A stretch of 64,000 bases of DNA from Candidatus Melainabacteria bacterium (GCA_003153555.1 PLZS01000082.1:1-64000), one strand, 5' to 3'; numbered from the stretch's first letter, positions 18,447-29,386 are shown. The notes: generated from the letters alone by a model not told the origin. Translations and numbers: made by a program.

Positions 18447-18851
18447 ATGAACAAATTTGACCGATGCTTTTGCTGTAGCAAACAGCTTTATCACAAGTGT
18501 TGCCAGCCCTATCATCAGGGAGCGCTTCCACCAGACGCGCTTGCTCTGATGAGGTCACGCTATTCAGCTTTTGAACTCAATCTTCCAGAGTACATTATGA
18601 ACACGACCCATCCTGAACATCCAGAGTACACAACCGATCGAACACGCTGGAGGAAAGACCTCGAAACCTTTTCAAAACACACTCGTTTTGACCGACTCAA
18701 AGTCTTGGAGTTCGTTGATGGAGAAGACGTGGCCATTGTTTCATTCACCGCGTATTTAAGGCAAGCCGACAAAGACGCCAGTTTCACAGAGAAAAGTACA
18801 TTTGCCAAAGTGGATGGGAAATGGTTTTACAAATCCGGCGAAATCACTTGA
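18447..18851 (+). CDS. YchJ-family (SEC-C-like) metal-binding protein
   Basis: 'CFCCSKQLYHKCCQPYHQGALPPDALALMRSRYSAFEL...Y' signature. Confidence 0.85.
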   Translation: MNKFDRCFCCSKQLYHKCCQPYHQGALPPDALALMRSRYSAFELNLPEYIMNTTHPEHPEYTTDRTRWRKDLETFSKHTRFDRLKVLEFVDGEDVAIVSFTAYLRQADKDASFTEKSTFAKVDGKWFYKSGEIT

Positions 18852-18854
18852 TCC

Positions 18855-18883
18855 TGGAGTGCACGAGTCCCGCGCTTCGAACA
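18855..18883. repeat. Dispersed element, copy A (TGGAGTGCACGAGTCCCGCGCTTCGAACA)
   Basis: Aligns to 18921..18952 over most positions. Confidence 0.5.
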
Positions 18884-18920
18884 TAAGCACCGTTCCACTC
18901 AATCCGGCAACTCGCTAATC

Positions 18921-18952
18921 ATGGAGCGCACGCGTCCCGCGTGCCTCGAACA
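18921..18952. repeat. Dispersed element, copy B (TGGAGCGCACGCGTCCCGCGTGCCTCGAACA)
   Basis: Contains the perfect inverted repeat GCACGCG-TCC-CGCGTGC (18928..18944). Confidence 0.5.
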
Positions 18953-18993
18953 ATCCGACTACATGGTTAAGTGCGACTGGAAGAGTCACCAAT

Positions 18994-20778
18994 TCATCTC
19001 GCCTGATTAAAACTTGACTCCAGGCTGCCCGGCTGCACTCTCAGGACGACTCTACTCAGATTGGGAGTGGTGCCTTTCTGAGCTGCGTCTACTGCCGCAA
19101 GTGCAATTTGGCGCGACTGCTGTTCGCGAACGTTGGATGGTTCTGCAATTGCGATCAGGGTGCGAATGTAGCTTAGCGTAGCGGTCACAGCCTCTCGTTG
19201 CGAATGTCTTTGCAAATCGGATAACAAATATGCCAACGATTTCGCCACAAAGAAACTTCCCATAGTCCGTTTAAATGACTTTACTATTTGCATGCCTGTA
19301 GCTTCAGTGTCGTGACTCAGAGCGGATTGTCCTTGGCAATTTTGCAAGGCGGCAATGCGGAAATTAAGCTCGGCATCGTTGTATCCAGAACTGCGACGAT
19401 GGAATTTGTTACGCTCGAGCAAATGTCGATAGATCTGCTCTGCCTTTCCAAATTGCCCTTGGCAGAACAACAAATCGCCGAGAGCTTGCATTCCGTATGC
19501 ATCGATGCGCTCCTTCCCGTCCGCGTCTTTGCATATGAGAAATGCACGCTGAGCAAAATCAGCAGCCTTCGTACTTTGATTTTGACGATCGAAAACTGTA
19601 GCCATCAGCAAAAGGGGTTGGGCAGTTCGTTCATTCTGCGCACCATACAGTTCGATTCTGGAGTTCAACCACTGATTCAAGATTGGCTCAGTCACGCTCT
19701 TGGGCTCGAAGACCGCTGCTCCAGCCCAACTTTCCAGGAGGGCGTCCGTGCCATGGTTCGGCTTCGGATCGATTGCCATCCAATTAGTTACAGCAGACTT
19801 GTAACTGCTTTGTGCATCGCCTAACCTTCCTTCAAACGAATAAACATCACCCAGTCCGGCATACGCTATGGCAAGCAGGAAGCTGTTCTTCATGCGCTTG
19901 GCGATTTCAAGGGCGTCTAAATAATGCTTTTCTGCGGAGGAAAGATCTCCCGATTTAACGCAATCAAATCCTAATTTACATTGAGCCCTGCATCTTCCCG
20001 CGGCAAGCACATCACGCGCCTCCTGCGGCTGTCCAGCTTTGTCTAGCGCGGCTGCATAACGGCGATTGATACCATTCATCACCGACGGAGCGAACGTTGT
20101 AGTCAATCGCGGTGATGACACCAACGTGTACAGTCTTTGCGCTTCGTCCATCTTGTTCAGGTCTACGGCATTGTAGAGCGCCGATACTAGAGTCCCTGCA
20201 TAGTCGCTTCTCGCAAGCTGATCGATCTGAGGATGTTTATCATCCGCTTCCAACTGTTGATAGATTGTGATGGACTCATTCAATTCTTGTTCGGCTATGC
20301 TGAATTGGTGAGTTTGTTCATGCAAAGCACCTAAAAGACCGAGATTGTAAGCGAGGTGTTCGCGTTCAGTACTCAAATTGGCACTCGAAGAGTCCTTTTG
20401 CACAGCATTGCGAAGGATTCCTATGGCTCGCTGATAGGATGATTCCGCTGTCTGAGTGTCTCCCAACTTCGCAGAAGAACTCCCCAGTCGCGCCAGGGCA
20501 TCGCTTAGTCTCAATGAATTTGGCGCCAACTTTTCCGCATATCCAAGAGCATTGAAATAGTTAACACGCGCTTGATCGTAGTTTTTAGCGAGATCAAAAG
20601 TTTCGGCGTTAAGGTAAGCCCTTTCCCATTGTCTGAGGTTGTATGAGTCATTCCAGAAAGTCTGATTGGTGCAGCCGGAAACGGATGAAGTTACCAAGGC
20701 AAACCAAAATGCTCGTGCCAGTATGATTGGAGAGTTCTGTCCTTTGGTATGATTTGTGTGCTTATTACTCTTCCGCAC
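18994..20778 (-). CDS. TPR-repeat lipoprotein
   Basis: Lipobox-like 'VTSSVSGC'; multiple TPR-like helices ('YFNALGYAEKLAPNSLRLSDALARLGSSSAKLGDTQTAESSYQRAIGI'). Confidence 0.8.
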   Translation of the reverse strand: MRKSNKHTNHTKGQNSPIILARAFWFALVTSSVSGCTNQTFWNDSYNLRQWERAYLNAETFDLAKNYDQARVNYFNALGYAEKLAPNSLRLSDALARLGSSSAKLGDTQTAESSYQRAIGILRNAVQKDSSSANLSTEREHLAYNLGLLGALHEQTHQFSIAEQELNESITIYQQLEADDKHPQIDQLARSDYAGTLVSALYNAVDLNKMDEAQRLYTLVSSPRLTTTFAPSVMNGINRRYAAALDKAGQPQEARDVLAAGRCRAQCKLGFDCVKSGDLSSAEKHYLDALEIAKRMKNSFLLAIAYAGLGDVYSFEGRLGDAQSSYKSAVTNWMAIDPKPNHGTDALLESWAGAAVFEPKSVTEPILNQWLNSRIELYGAQNERTAQPLLLMATVFDRQNQSTKAADFAQRAFLICKDADGKERIDAYGMQALGDLLFCQGQFGKAEQIYRHLLERNKFHRRSSGYNDAELNFRIAALQNCQGQSALSHDTEATGMQIVKSFKRTMGSFFVAKSLAYLLSDLQRHSQREAVTATLSYIRTLIAIAEPSNVREQQSRQIALAAVDAAQKGTTPNLSRVVLRVQPGSLESSFNQAR

Positions 20779-20792
20779 TATTTTTCAAGGTC

Positions 20793-21467
20793 ATGGCAAA
20801 GATACTAATTGTAGAGGATGATCTAGACATCTGCACACAAGTAGTGGGCTGGCTTACATTCGATAAACACACTGTCGAAGCTGTTCACGATGGCAAGGAA
20901 GGCAGTGATAGACTCAAGTTTTATCAATATGAGGTGATCATATTGGATGTTAACCTGCCGCACATTTCTGGCTTCGACTTGTGCAAAAGGTATCGAGAAG
21001 CTGGCGGAAACACGCCGATTCTGATGCTAACTGGAAAAACTGAAATTGCCGACAAAGAAGAAGGTTTGGATTCAGGTGCTGATGATTACCTGACAAAGCC
21101 GTTTCATATGAAGGAATTATCCGCACGGATCCGCGCTTTGCTGCGACGCTCTACCAAAGCAGTTGGAAACGTACTAGAACTCGGTGGCTACTCGCTCGAC
21201 ACCGCCAAGAAACAATTCTCCGTTGACGGCGAAGCGGTTACACTTGCACCAAAAGAATTCGCGTTAATGGAATTTTTCATGCGCCATCCAGACGAAGTAT
21301 TCAGCCAAGAAACGCTCCTTGACAGAGTTTGGAGCAGTGAGTCCGACGCCTCAGTTTATTCCGTTTACACAGCCGTCAAAACACTGCGCAAAAAGCTAAC
21401 TACCGACGGCAAAAAATCCATCCTCAGCACCGTGCACGGAATGGGATATAGACTCGAATCCAAGTAG
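20793..21467 (+). CDS. OmpR/PhoB-family response regulator
   Basis: 'MAKILIVEDDLDI...VIILDVNLPHISGFDL...LTKPF' receiver and a winged-helix C-terminus ending 'TVHGMGYRLE'. Confidence 0.95.
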   Translation: MAKILIVEDDLDICTQVVGWLTFDKHTVEAVHDGKEGSDRLKFYQYEVIILDVNLPHISGFDLCKRYREAGGNTPILMLTGKTEIADKEEGLDSGADDYLTKPFHMKELSARIRALLRRSTKAVGNVLELGGYSLDTAKKQFSVDGEAVTLAPKEFALMEFFMRHPDEVFSQETLLDRVWSSESDASVYSVYTAVKTLRKKLTTDGKKSILSTVHGMGYRLESK

Positions 21468-21838
21468 CTGGGCAAGGTCGCACTTTCGAAGTGCACGAAA
21501 TTCGTCACCTTCAAAAATAGCGGATAAACTGGTCTCGTTTTCGAGGCGATTGAAGTGAACTTTGCCTAAGCCAAATTCAATGTGCCTGTTTCTGCAAAGA
21601 CTTGCTTCAACTAGTCACTATTGACGAATGTTATGTGGGCTTCGCGTCAGCGACACCGAATATGGTGCGAAGGAGGCGGCGCCAAAATACTACATTCGGC
21701 TAAAAATCTCATTTGCTTAGAAACTTAGCTGACCAGACCGGCATAGATGAAGATCGCCTTGACCCCCTATAATAACGGCTGCACGCGGCCTAATGAATAA
21801 TCCTCAAGACGGCTATAACTCAAGGGGATCTATAATAT

Positions 21839-23278
21839 ATGGCCACTGTCGATTCAAAGACCTCTCAACAAGCTCTGGACATGATTCTTGCCGCTATTGG
21901 GCTACGGGAGTCCGATCACAAGGGCGCTGTCACGATCCATGGCAAGGATCCAATTCTGGCCTCGCGGCACCGTTTTGGTGAACTCATGGCTGCAGCCCAG
22001 GCTGCACTTGGCATGGCTCTTAGCGATCTCTGGCAGCTTCGTGGCGGCAATCCTCAAAGTGTGACGACCAGCGTGAAAAACGCCGTGCACCAACACCATG
22101 GCGTCGCCTTCATGCGCCAGAATGGCCGGCAAGTACCTTTCACCGACTATGGTTCCGGTGTCGGCGTGGACAGTCCGCTGAGTAGCGAGTTTTATCCTAC
22201 ACGTGACGGACGTTTCGTGAAGATCGAGCTTTTCTATCCCCGGCTACGCGATGCAATGTTTAAAGTCCTCAAGTGCGCTCCCACCCAGCGCGCAGTCGAG
22301 GCAGCGATTATGCAGTGGGATGGCGAGGCGCTCGAGCTGGCCATCCGGGAGGAGTCGGGAGCAATTGGCATGATCCGAACCGCCTCGGAGTGGCTTGCCC
22401 ATCCGGTTGGGCGCCGCCTGGCCGCCAAGCCTGTGATCGAGGTGCAAAAGATTGGTGATAGCGATCCAATCCCCCTGCCCGCAGGGTGCGATAAACCGCT
22501 AAGCGGCATTCGTGTGCTCGACTGCACTCACGTCATCGGTGGTCCTGTCACGGCGCGTACGCTAGCCGAATTCGGCGCGGACGTGTTGCATCTTTCAAAG
22601 CCCAACTACCCGGATCACATGAATTGGCGATTGGAAACTGACATCGGAAAGCGTGCGGCCTACTGCGACTTCAACGAAGAGTCAGATATGCGTCGATTTT
22701 TCGAACTTCTCCAATCCACCGACGTGTTCACCTGTTCATATCTGAACCTCGACCAGAAGGGCATCTCGCCGCGTCGTCTGGCCACTAGCAGGCCGGGTAT
22801 TATTGCGCATGAACTGCGCTGTTTCGACTTTGAAGGAGAATGGGCGAATTTCCGGGGTTTCGACATGCTTGCAGTAGCTGTGTCGGGTTACTGTGATGCC
22901 GAAGGAGCAATTGATGCGCCAATCATGCCTTTGCAGGTGATTTTTGCCGACTACCTTGCAGCCTATTGCGGCGCAGCTGGTGTCGCAGCCGCGTTACATC
23001 GCCGGGCGATCGAAGGTGGCAGCTACCAAGTGAGGGTATCGCTCACCCGAATGTGCATGTGGGCGCAAGAGATCGGACTGCTCGATGGTAATGCCTTAGA
23101 CGGCACTCTTCGCTTTGCTGATATACCAAACCAAGCCGATGTGCCTGTATGCAAAATCGACAGTCCGTTTGGCCAGATCACCTACCTCCCGAGCCTGATC
23201 GACATGCCTGACATTAAACCCGGATACCTACGGGGTCCCCAGCCGCTTGGATCCTCACTTTTGGAATGGGTGGAGTAG
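21839..23278 (+). CDS. CoA transferase family III (CaiB/BaiF-like)
   Basis: 'LSGIRVLDCTHVIGGPVTARTLAEFGADVLHLSKPNYPDHMNWRLETDIGKRAAYCDFNEESDMRRFFELLQSTDVFTCSY'. Confidence 0.9.
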   Translation: MATVDSKTSQQALDMILAAIGLRESDHKGAVTIHGKDPILASRHRFGELMAAAQAALGMALSDLWQLRGGNPQSVTTSVKNAVHQHHGVAFMRQNGRQVPFTDYGSGVGVDSPLSSEFYPTRDGRFVKIELFYPRLRDAMFKVLKCAPTQRAVEAAIMQWDGEALELAIREESGAIGMIRTASEWLAHPVGRRLAAKPVIEVQKIGDSDPIPLPAGCDKPLSGIRVLDCTHVIGGPVTARTLAEFGADVLHLSKPNYPDHMNWRLETDIGKRAAYCDFNEESDMRRFFELLQSTDVFTCSYLNLDQKGISPRRLATSRPGIIAHELRCFDFEGEWANFRGFDMLAVAVSGYCDAEGAIDAPIMPLQVIFADYLAAYCGAAGVAAALHRRAIEGGSYQVRVSLTRMCMWAQEIGLLDGNALDGTLRFADIPNQADVPVCKIDSPFGQITYLPSLIDMPDIKPGYLRGPQPLGSSLLEWVE

Positions 23279-23433
23279 GTCATCTCTTCTAGTGGCGCAG
23301 CTTGCAAGAGGGCATAAAAGTCTCTCCGCACCACCAATGGTATCATCATGCAATAACTGCAGTAGGCGGACCGCCTCATAGTTCCTTATGTTCGTTTTCT
23401 AGGAACTAAATTGCTTCCAAAACATTCACGAAC

Positions 23434-23712
23434 TTAAGCAACTTTGCCTGCCATCTCTCTTTTGATGGTCCAGTGCAGTGCCAAAGCCGGTGTCAATAAA
23501 ACGAAGATGACATAAAACTTGACTGCAGTAAAGAAGTAAGCCATCAGTGGACCTAATGCCTCACGGCTTGTGTGAAACCACTGCGATATGAGCCCGGTCC
23601 ATGTGTCCCAAAGCGCAAAGGTGGCGAGCGCCATGAACAGATTAAAAACAAAAGCGACAGCCACAGCTCTCAAAAGTATATTCCGAACCAGTCGGAGCGA
23701 ATCCAATGTCAC
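23434..23712 (-). CDS. Small hypothetical membrane protein
   Basis: 92-aa ORF with two hydrophobic segments. Confidence 0.5.
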   Translation of the reverse strand: MTLDSLRLVRNILLRAVAVAFVFNLFMALATFALWDTWTGLISQWFHTSREALGPLMAYFFTAVKFYVIFVLLTPALALHWTIKREMAGKVA

Positions 23713-23865
23713 GTCGTGTTCCTCCTAATGAAGAACCTCAAATGCGCATTCTTCTTACTGATAATTTTACACCGAACAAGGTAACCGTGCTTTTGCAAGC
23801 ATGCTTAGCGCGCCTTTATACGCATGCTGTCCGTCCCGCGGCTGCCAAGTCGAAGATTTCTCGGT

Positions 23866-25308
23866 CTAACTCGGAATGCGAAACCAAAACGTACTGCCTT
23901 TATCTTCCTCGGAAATGACACCAATGGTGCCACCGTGAGCTTCAACAAATGCCTTGCAGATCGCCAAGCCCAGACCAGTTCCGCGCGCGTTCTGCGCGTC
24001 TTCATTGCGGACCTGCTGGTAACGCTCGAAAATGCTTTTCAGGAATCGCTTCGGAATGCCCCGTCCCTGGTCGGCAACTTTGAACTCCACGCCACCATCA
24101 TAGTTCTGCGCACTCACTGTGATTTTGGACGAGGCGGGTGAAAACTTGATGGCGTTGGAAATTAGATTGATCAGGACCTGGATCAATCGATCTCCATCCG
24201 CCACAATTACTAATTCGGTAGGAACATATTCTACTGTCAGCTGCTTTTGCTCAGCGAGCAGCGAGACCACATCTTCGACACGCTCAAACAATTCCTCGAC
24301 TACCACCTGCGCCTTTTGGATTTGTAGATTGCCGCCCTCCATCTTTTCAAAATCAAGCAGGTCGTTGATCAATCGAATCAATCGGTCCACGTTTCCTTCG
24401 GCGATAGAAAGCGTCTTAATAGCACCATCTGTAAGGTCGCCAAAGACACGATTGGAAAGCAAAGTCAAAGAACCTTGCACAGATGTTAAAGGAGCGCGCA
24501 GATCGTGACTAACAATGGAAAGCAGCTCTTGTTTCCTCTGAGAGGCCTCAGCCAATGACTCGGACATTTTGTGAAAAACCTGATCGACTACGGCGATCTC
24601 ATCATGACCTTTAAGTGGTGGCAACAAATCTTTGTTGGCGCCAAGTCGAACCGTGTTGTTTACGAGTATATCGAACCGACGAGTGGTGCTCAAATTGAAA
24701 ACAATCGCTGAGCCAACAGCTATAAAGATACTAAACAGAACACCACCAATTAAGCATTGGGAGATAAGAAAACGAGCGCGTTCCTCAGTTTCCGAATCGC
24801 CCGGACCTAGCTCTTGCTGCTCCTTGACCAGCTCCCTAAGTATGCGGATAAAGTCTGTTGCGCTTGATGTCAGTTCGGCTCGGCTGCTAAACATTTCCTC
24901 TTTGAACGTGTAGCCGGATAAAGAGCGCGCCCTGTGCAATGCAGCCACAGCTCGATCTGAAGCAGCTTCTAATTTATTGATGGATTCGATCGGCTTCTTA
25001 CTTTCGCGAAGAAGAACTTTAAGAGTGCGTATCTGTTCCGGAATCGCATCGGTCAATCTATTGAAGGTATCAAACGATTCGCTGCGGTTTGTGGATTTGT
25101 ATATGGCGAAGTTAGAACCGGCAGTGACAAAGTTTGTGATCAAACTATTGCACTCGTTTGATATGTCTTTATAGTGCCTCTCACGCCAGACGGCATCTTC
25201 TGCTTGCTTCTGCAAAATCGCTAGAGTGGAAACGAACAGGAGCATAAAGACGATCGGAATCGTAACCAAGATAAGGACTTTTTGGGAGAGCTTCAGGTCA
25301 AGCCGCAT
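23866..25308 (-). CDS. Membrane sensor histidine kinase
   Basis: N-terminal TM, 'LLSIVSHDLRAPLTSVQGSL' H-box, 'LISNAIKFSP', 'VADQGRGIP', 'GTGLGLAICKAFVEAHGG'. Confidence 0.95.
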   Translation of the reverse strand: MRLDLKLSQKVLILVTIPIVFMLLFVSTLAILQKQAEDAVWRERHYKDISNECNSLITNFVTAGSNFAIYKSTNRSESFDTFNRLTDAIPEQIRTLKVLLRESKKPIESINKLEAASDRAVAALHRARSLSGYTFKEEMFSSRAELTSSATDFIRILRELVKEQQELGPGDSETEERARFLISQCLIGGVLFSIFIAVGSAIVFNLSTTRRFDILVNNTVRLGANKDLLPPLKGHDEIAVVDQVFHKMSESLAEASQRKQELLSIVSHDLRAPLTSVQGSLTLLSNRVFGDLTDGAIKTLSIAEGNVDRLIRLINDLLDFEKMEGGNLQIQKAQVVVEELFERVEDVVSLLAEQKQLTVEYVPTELVIVADGDRLIQVLINLISNAIKFSPASSKITVSAQNYDGGVEFKVADQGRGIPKRFLKSIFERYQQVRNEDAQNARGTGLGLAICKAFVEAHGGTIGVISEEDKGSTFWFRIPS

Positions 25309-25531
25309 TATGCCTATCCTGTTGAAATGATCTAAATCTTAGCAGGTCAGAAGATCTCAAATTTCCTCAAATTTGACCAATATCCTGAATCAGTGATCGA
25401 GCGAACATCAGCTTCGAATGTGACACAAAAAAATTCAGAGCAGCCAAAAGGGCTATTGGAACAACGCTACCGAATCGAATCAAACCGGACGATATTAAAG
25501 CTGAGGATAGGCAAGTGATATGGCAGAACAA

Positions 25532-25996
25532 TTAACTGTGAGCGCACATGTTAATCAGCATGATAATCAAGAATGCCAATTGCTGAAACAAAAAGACTGG
25601 CAGTTCAAACACACAGATAATTAAGACCTTTCCCAGGGTGCCTCGTTCGCGGCAATATAAAGCTGCACCGATTAATTGCCATGTGACTGTCATCACTGCG
25701 ATTGTTCGGACCATAGCACTAGACATAGGCATGATCCCGAGAACTGGAGCGCCAATGATCCATTCTGATCCAGCCAGATATGGAATCGACGCTATCGCCA
25801 ATGGGACCACAACGAACCCGGCAAACACAATCGCCTCGCGCCTGAGCAAGATCGCCGGAAGGCAAAACGCGACACTGTTGGATTTTAGATCTAGCGATTT
25901 GCTAATACGATCTTGACCGACCAACGCCACGGATTCCGGTTGGTCTACGCGTAGACCTTGCTGCGGTTGCTCTGAATCATTCATCATAAATCGCAA
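25532..25996 (-). CDS. Hypothetical membrane protein
   Basis: Four or so hydrophobic segments in the C-terminal 100 aa. Confidence 0.5.
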   Translation of the reverse strand: MRFMMNDSEQPQQGLRVDQPESVALVGQDRISKSLDLKSNSVAFCLPAILLRREAIVFAGFVVVPLAIASIPYLAGSEWIIGAPVLGIMPMSSAMVRTIAVMTVTWQLIGAALYCRERGTLGKVLIICVFELPVFLFQQLAFLIIMLINMCAHS

Positions 25997-26584
25997 TGAC
26001 TCGTATGCGCGTCTGGACTCTTGACGGTTCGGACTACCTCACCATCTTAGCAATTCTGCACAAGTCGAGCAATTGCTGCTCTGAGCGGAATAAAGGAGTA
26101 GTCCATTGTCGCTATGTACAAACCAGAACTCACCGATTCCTTGGTCCTTTTGGGAGCACTCGTTGAACTGTGTCAATCCGGAAAAATTGACGGATGCGCT
26201 TTAGCATATTCTGCTATCGCATTGACTCCATTGTCATCATTCCGTACCGCTTTGTCATTACTCATCCCTAAATCCCCCTTTGATTCGCTCCGTCAACCCA
26301 ACCTGCGTCGGCAACTTAGATGCTGACAAGCAGCCGTCTTATGAGTGCTTAAACTTTTCGATCTACACCCCAAAGGAGCACCAGATTTGGTGCGCGGATT
26401 CTATTTCGATCAATTCACCTTGCAATGTTGAGGAAATTTTGAGCGATAGCAGCGCCACCTAATTTTCCAGAGGACACAGCTGTCTGGCAATCCGCCATCT
26501 TCACTTACAAGAGATAGAGCAACCAAACGATAAGCTTGATTGCTCTATATAGCTGGTGATTAAAATTCTGCCTTCAGCCGAACT

Positions 26585-27901
26585 TTACCAATCTCCAAGC
26601 CGACTGTAGAACTGGAATTGATCGGCACCAGGCAAACCTCTTACATCTGCCGTATCAAGCTGGTGAATACCGTAAACTAAAAGTGGTTTCGTCAGCGCAT
26701 ACGTTTCGCTCTTGCTCCATCTGTCTTTCTTGTATTCGGTCGTACCAAAGTTTTTGGCATTAAATTCGAAGGTCTTCGGATCTTCTTCCTTTGTGCATGC
26801 CGGCCGTTGTGCATACACATGTCCATGATCCTTTTCTTTCGGGGAAGAGGTATAGACCCAACCATTGTCGTATTTGTGTACTATTTGTTCGACCTGGTTT
26901 TTATTGTCAAAAGTCTCCACTGCGCTCTTCTTGCAGATCTGTGTAGGATCGTCCCAATATGGCCTGTTGAACTCATATTCTTTTGACACCAGATCTCCCT
27001 TCTCATTGCGGTGCACTGTTAGGCTTTTGACATTTTCGCCATCGTGTCCATGAAAACTGATCTTTTCATCTTTTGGATGAGCTGGTGCATCTTTTGGATG
27101 AGCTGGTGCATCCTTTAACTTAGCTTCTGCTTCTTTCTTCGCTTCCGCTTCCTTCTTCGCTTCTGCCTCAATTAGCTTTTTCGCTTCTTCCAGCTTCTTA
27201 GCATGATCGTCCGGTTTCTCTTCGTCCGCCTTTTTCGCTTCGGCTATCTTCTTCGCTTCCGCTCCCTTCTTAGCTTCGGTTTCAGACTTGGTGGCATCTG
27301 TCGGAACTCTTCCAGCCTTCAGATCGGCTAATTCTTGCCTCAATTTTTTGTTCTCTTCTTGCATCTCTTTCATCGCTTGGAGAATACCCTTCAGCGTGTC
27401 CTTCTCCGCATCCTCAGGCTTATTCGGCTTATCAGCTTCTTTAGTCTTAGACGCGGAAACATCTCCCGTCACGTCCTTTGGAACTCCTGGCCGAGTATTA
27501 CCAAAGTGCAAATCTAGACTACGGTCGGTGGGGGATTGTTCTGCATGATAGATCGCCCTCTCAATCGAGTCTGGTCCTGACATAGTGAGAATGTTGGCAT
27601 TGTTATAATTTTGATCGCCACATGTGGGTCTAGAGTAGGTTGCGTTGCTTGCCTTGGCCATATCAAATCCGCACGCTGGAAGATAGCCGTCCTTTTCCAA
27701 TTGTGCGGTTACAGCTGCAGCATTAACCTTTCGGATTTCGGGATTTGAACTGCTGTTATGAATATCCCGATCTTCTTCATGGAACGCCCTTGTGCTGTCG
27801 CCATTGCGCGCAGCAGCCTCGATTTTTGCCGCTTCAGTTTGGACTAGAGCCTGGTTCCATATACCTTCATTCGCCATTGCTGCATCTCCTATAATCGTCA
27901 C
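26585..27901 (-). CDS. Hypothetical protein with charged coiled-coil / KEA-repeat region
   Basis: 'EAKKGAEAKKIAEAKKADEEKPDDHAKKLEEAKKLIEAEAKKEAEAKKEAEAKLKDAPAHPKDAPAHPKDEK'. Confidence 0.7.
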   Translation of the reverse strand: MTIIGDAAMANEGIWNQALVQTEAAKIEAAARNGDSTRAFHEEDRDIHNSSSNPEIRKVNAAAVTAQLEKDGYLPACGFDMAKASNATYSRPTCGDQNYNNANILTMSGPDSIERAIYHAEQSPTDRSLDLHFGNTRPGVPKDVTGDVSASKTKEADKPNKPEDAEKDTLKGILQAMKEMQEENKKLRQELADLKAGRVPTDATKSETEAKKGAEAKKIAEAKKADEEKPDDHAKKLEEAKKLIEAEAKKEAEAKKEAEAKLKDAPAHPKDAPAHPKDEKISFHGHDGENVKSLTVHRNEKGDLVSKEYEFNRPYWDDPTQICKKSAVETFDNKNQVEQIVHKYDNGWVYTSSPKEKDHGHVYAQRPACTKEEDPKTFEFNAKNFGTTEYKKDRWSKSETYALTKPLLVYGIHQLDTADVRGLPGADQFQFYSRLGDW

Positions 27902-28107
27902 TTTAGAAACTTAATTACCCTTGTGGGCTTTGATGAGAGTTCAACCGGTCCATTCAGGCTGTCCGATGCGAGAACAATATTCTTCAAATTTGAGGATTCT
28001 TTGAGGATATAAAGATCTCCTCAAGGCAAAGCGTTATCAGCGAGCGCAAGCGCCCTGCAACTCACCTAGCTTCATAAATGCCGTCTTGTTAGACGTTAAG
28101 AAGACCG

Positions 28108-29136
28108 TTGCTTCGGGAAAATCAAAAGATACGGGAGAGATCGCTGAAATTGAACGTTCAATTCGCTGGCACACTTCAATATCAATTGCAGCTGTCTGAG
28201 GTCCTTCGCACGGTCATGGAAGGCAGCCGCGAGGATCTCAGCGCCCTTCTCCTGACAGATGTCGACAATGGTCGCTACGGCACTATTTTTATCTCGCAAT
28301 CTCGCTATGTTTGCGGAGCTGATTTAAAAGATGCCGCTGGTGCTCAAATTGACACAGGGTATGAAGCTCTAAAGATTATCTGCGCACTTGTTTCTGCCAA
28401 CTTTAAGTACGTCACGGCGCCTGCCGAATACTTCGAGAAAGCCGAATTAACGCTCAATATCGAGATTATCAAAATACTAAGTTACTTACCACGATTACCC
28501 GCTGACAGCGCTGAACTGCAAAGCGTAGAGTCCCTTTTAGACAGAGTGTTCAGCACGGAAGCCAATGCATCGAAACCTTCCGAAGTTAGGCGTGAACCGG
28601 CTCCAAAACCAAAGAAAAAAAGTGATTGGCACTCAGTTCCGATGCCGCACACGGCAGACAAGTACGAAGAAGACGTTGAGGTGAAATACGCTACTCTTGA
28701 AGAGCGCGCCTTAGCAGAGCTCGGTCCACCGGGTTCTCGGGTTAAGAAGAAAAAAACGTCATTCATAATGAAGGTGATTAGACGGATAGGATTCTTTTTC
28801 TATAGCGCATACACCGCCCCAGCTCACGTGCTAAAACGGCTTGCCCTGCCTGTAATCTTGCCACTGCTGGCGATCGCCTTGCTTTATCAACTGAGTATAT
28901 TCCTCGCACCTAAATTCCGCGCACTTAAGCTGCCTTCAACACCAGCAATGAAACATGCTCTGCCAGAGCGTGCAGTGCGAAGCGCACCCGTTTATCGAGC
29001 GCCACAACCGCACAAGGCACAGCCAAGTCAAGTGCCACACCCTGCGGCCTATTCAGAGACCACACCGGCCTCGGTGCCAGTACCAGTACCAGGCGCAATT
29101 CAACATCGTCATGCGTATCAATCCACACCGCAATAA
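28108..29136 (+). CDS. Hypothetical protein with internal TM segment and Pro-rich C-terminus
   Basis: Long ORF with soluble N-domain, TM 'LPVILPLLAIALLYQLSIFL', PVPVP tail. Confidence 0.65.
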   Translation: MLRENQKIRERSLKLNVQFAGTLQYQLQLSEVLRTVMEGSREDLSALLLTDVDNGRYGTIFISQSRYVCGADLKDAAGAQIDTGYEALKIICALVSANFKYVTAPAEYFEKAELTLNIEIIKILSYLPRLPADSAELQSVESLLDRVFSTEANASKPSEVRREPAPKPKKKSDWHSVPMPHTADKYEEDVEVKYATLEERALAELGPPGSRVKKKKTSFIMKVIRRIGFFFYSAYTAPAHVLKRLALPVILPLLAIALLYQLSIFLAPKFRALKLPSTPAMKHALPERAVRSAPVYRAPQPHKAQPSQVPHPAAYSETTPASVPVPVPGAIQHRHAYQSTPQ

Positions 29137-29360
29137 CTGACACCAAATACGATTGCGCATAGCAGGTCGAAGCAGTTCGGCTGGATTAAGTCCGTCGATA
29201 TTGTTCAGTCCTGACTTTTAGCCTTGGCGTCGGGGAAATATTAAATCGGATTACTCCTTAAAAAAGACCATGCTGCTTCGTAAGAAATAACGCTGTATTT
29301 CTAACAAGGGGTATCTCGAAATTTGGCTAAAGTTCTCTATGGCAGTACCAGTCTGGAATC

Positions 29361-29386
29361 GTTAGAAAAATTCTTTTTTTTCTAAC
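29361..29386. repeat. Dispersed hairpin GTTAGAAAAA...TTTTTCTAAC
   Basis: 10-bp perfect inverted arms; related copies at 29280, 37349, 42786, 42868 and 58177. Confidence 0.6.
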
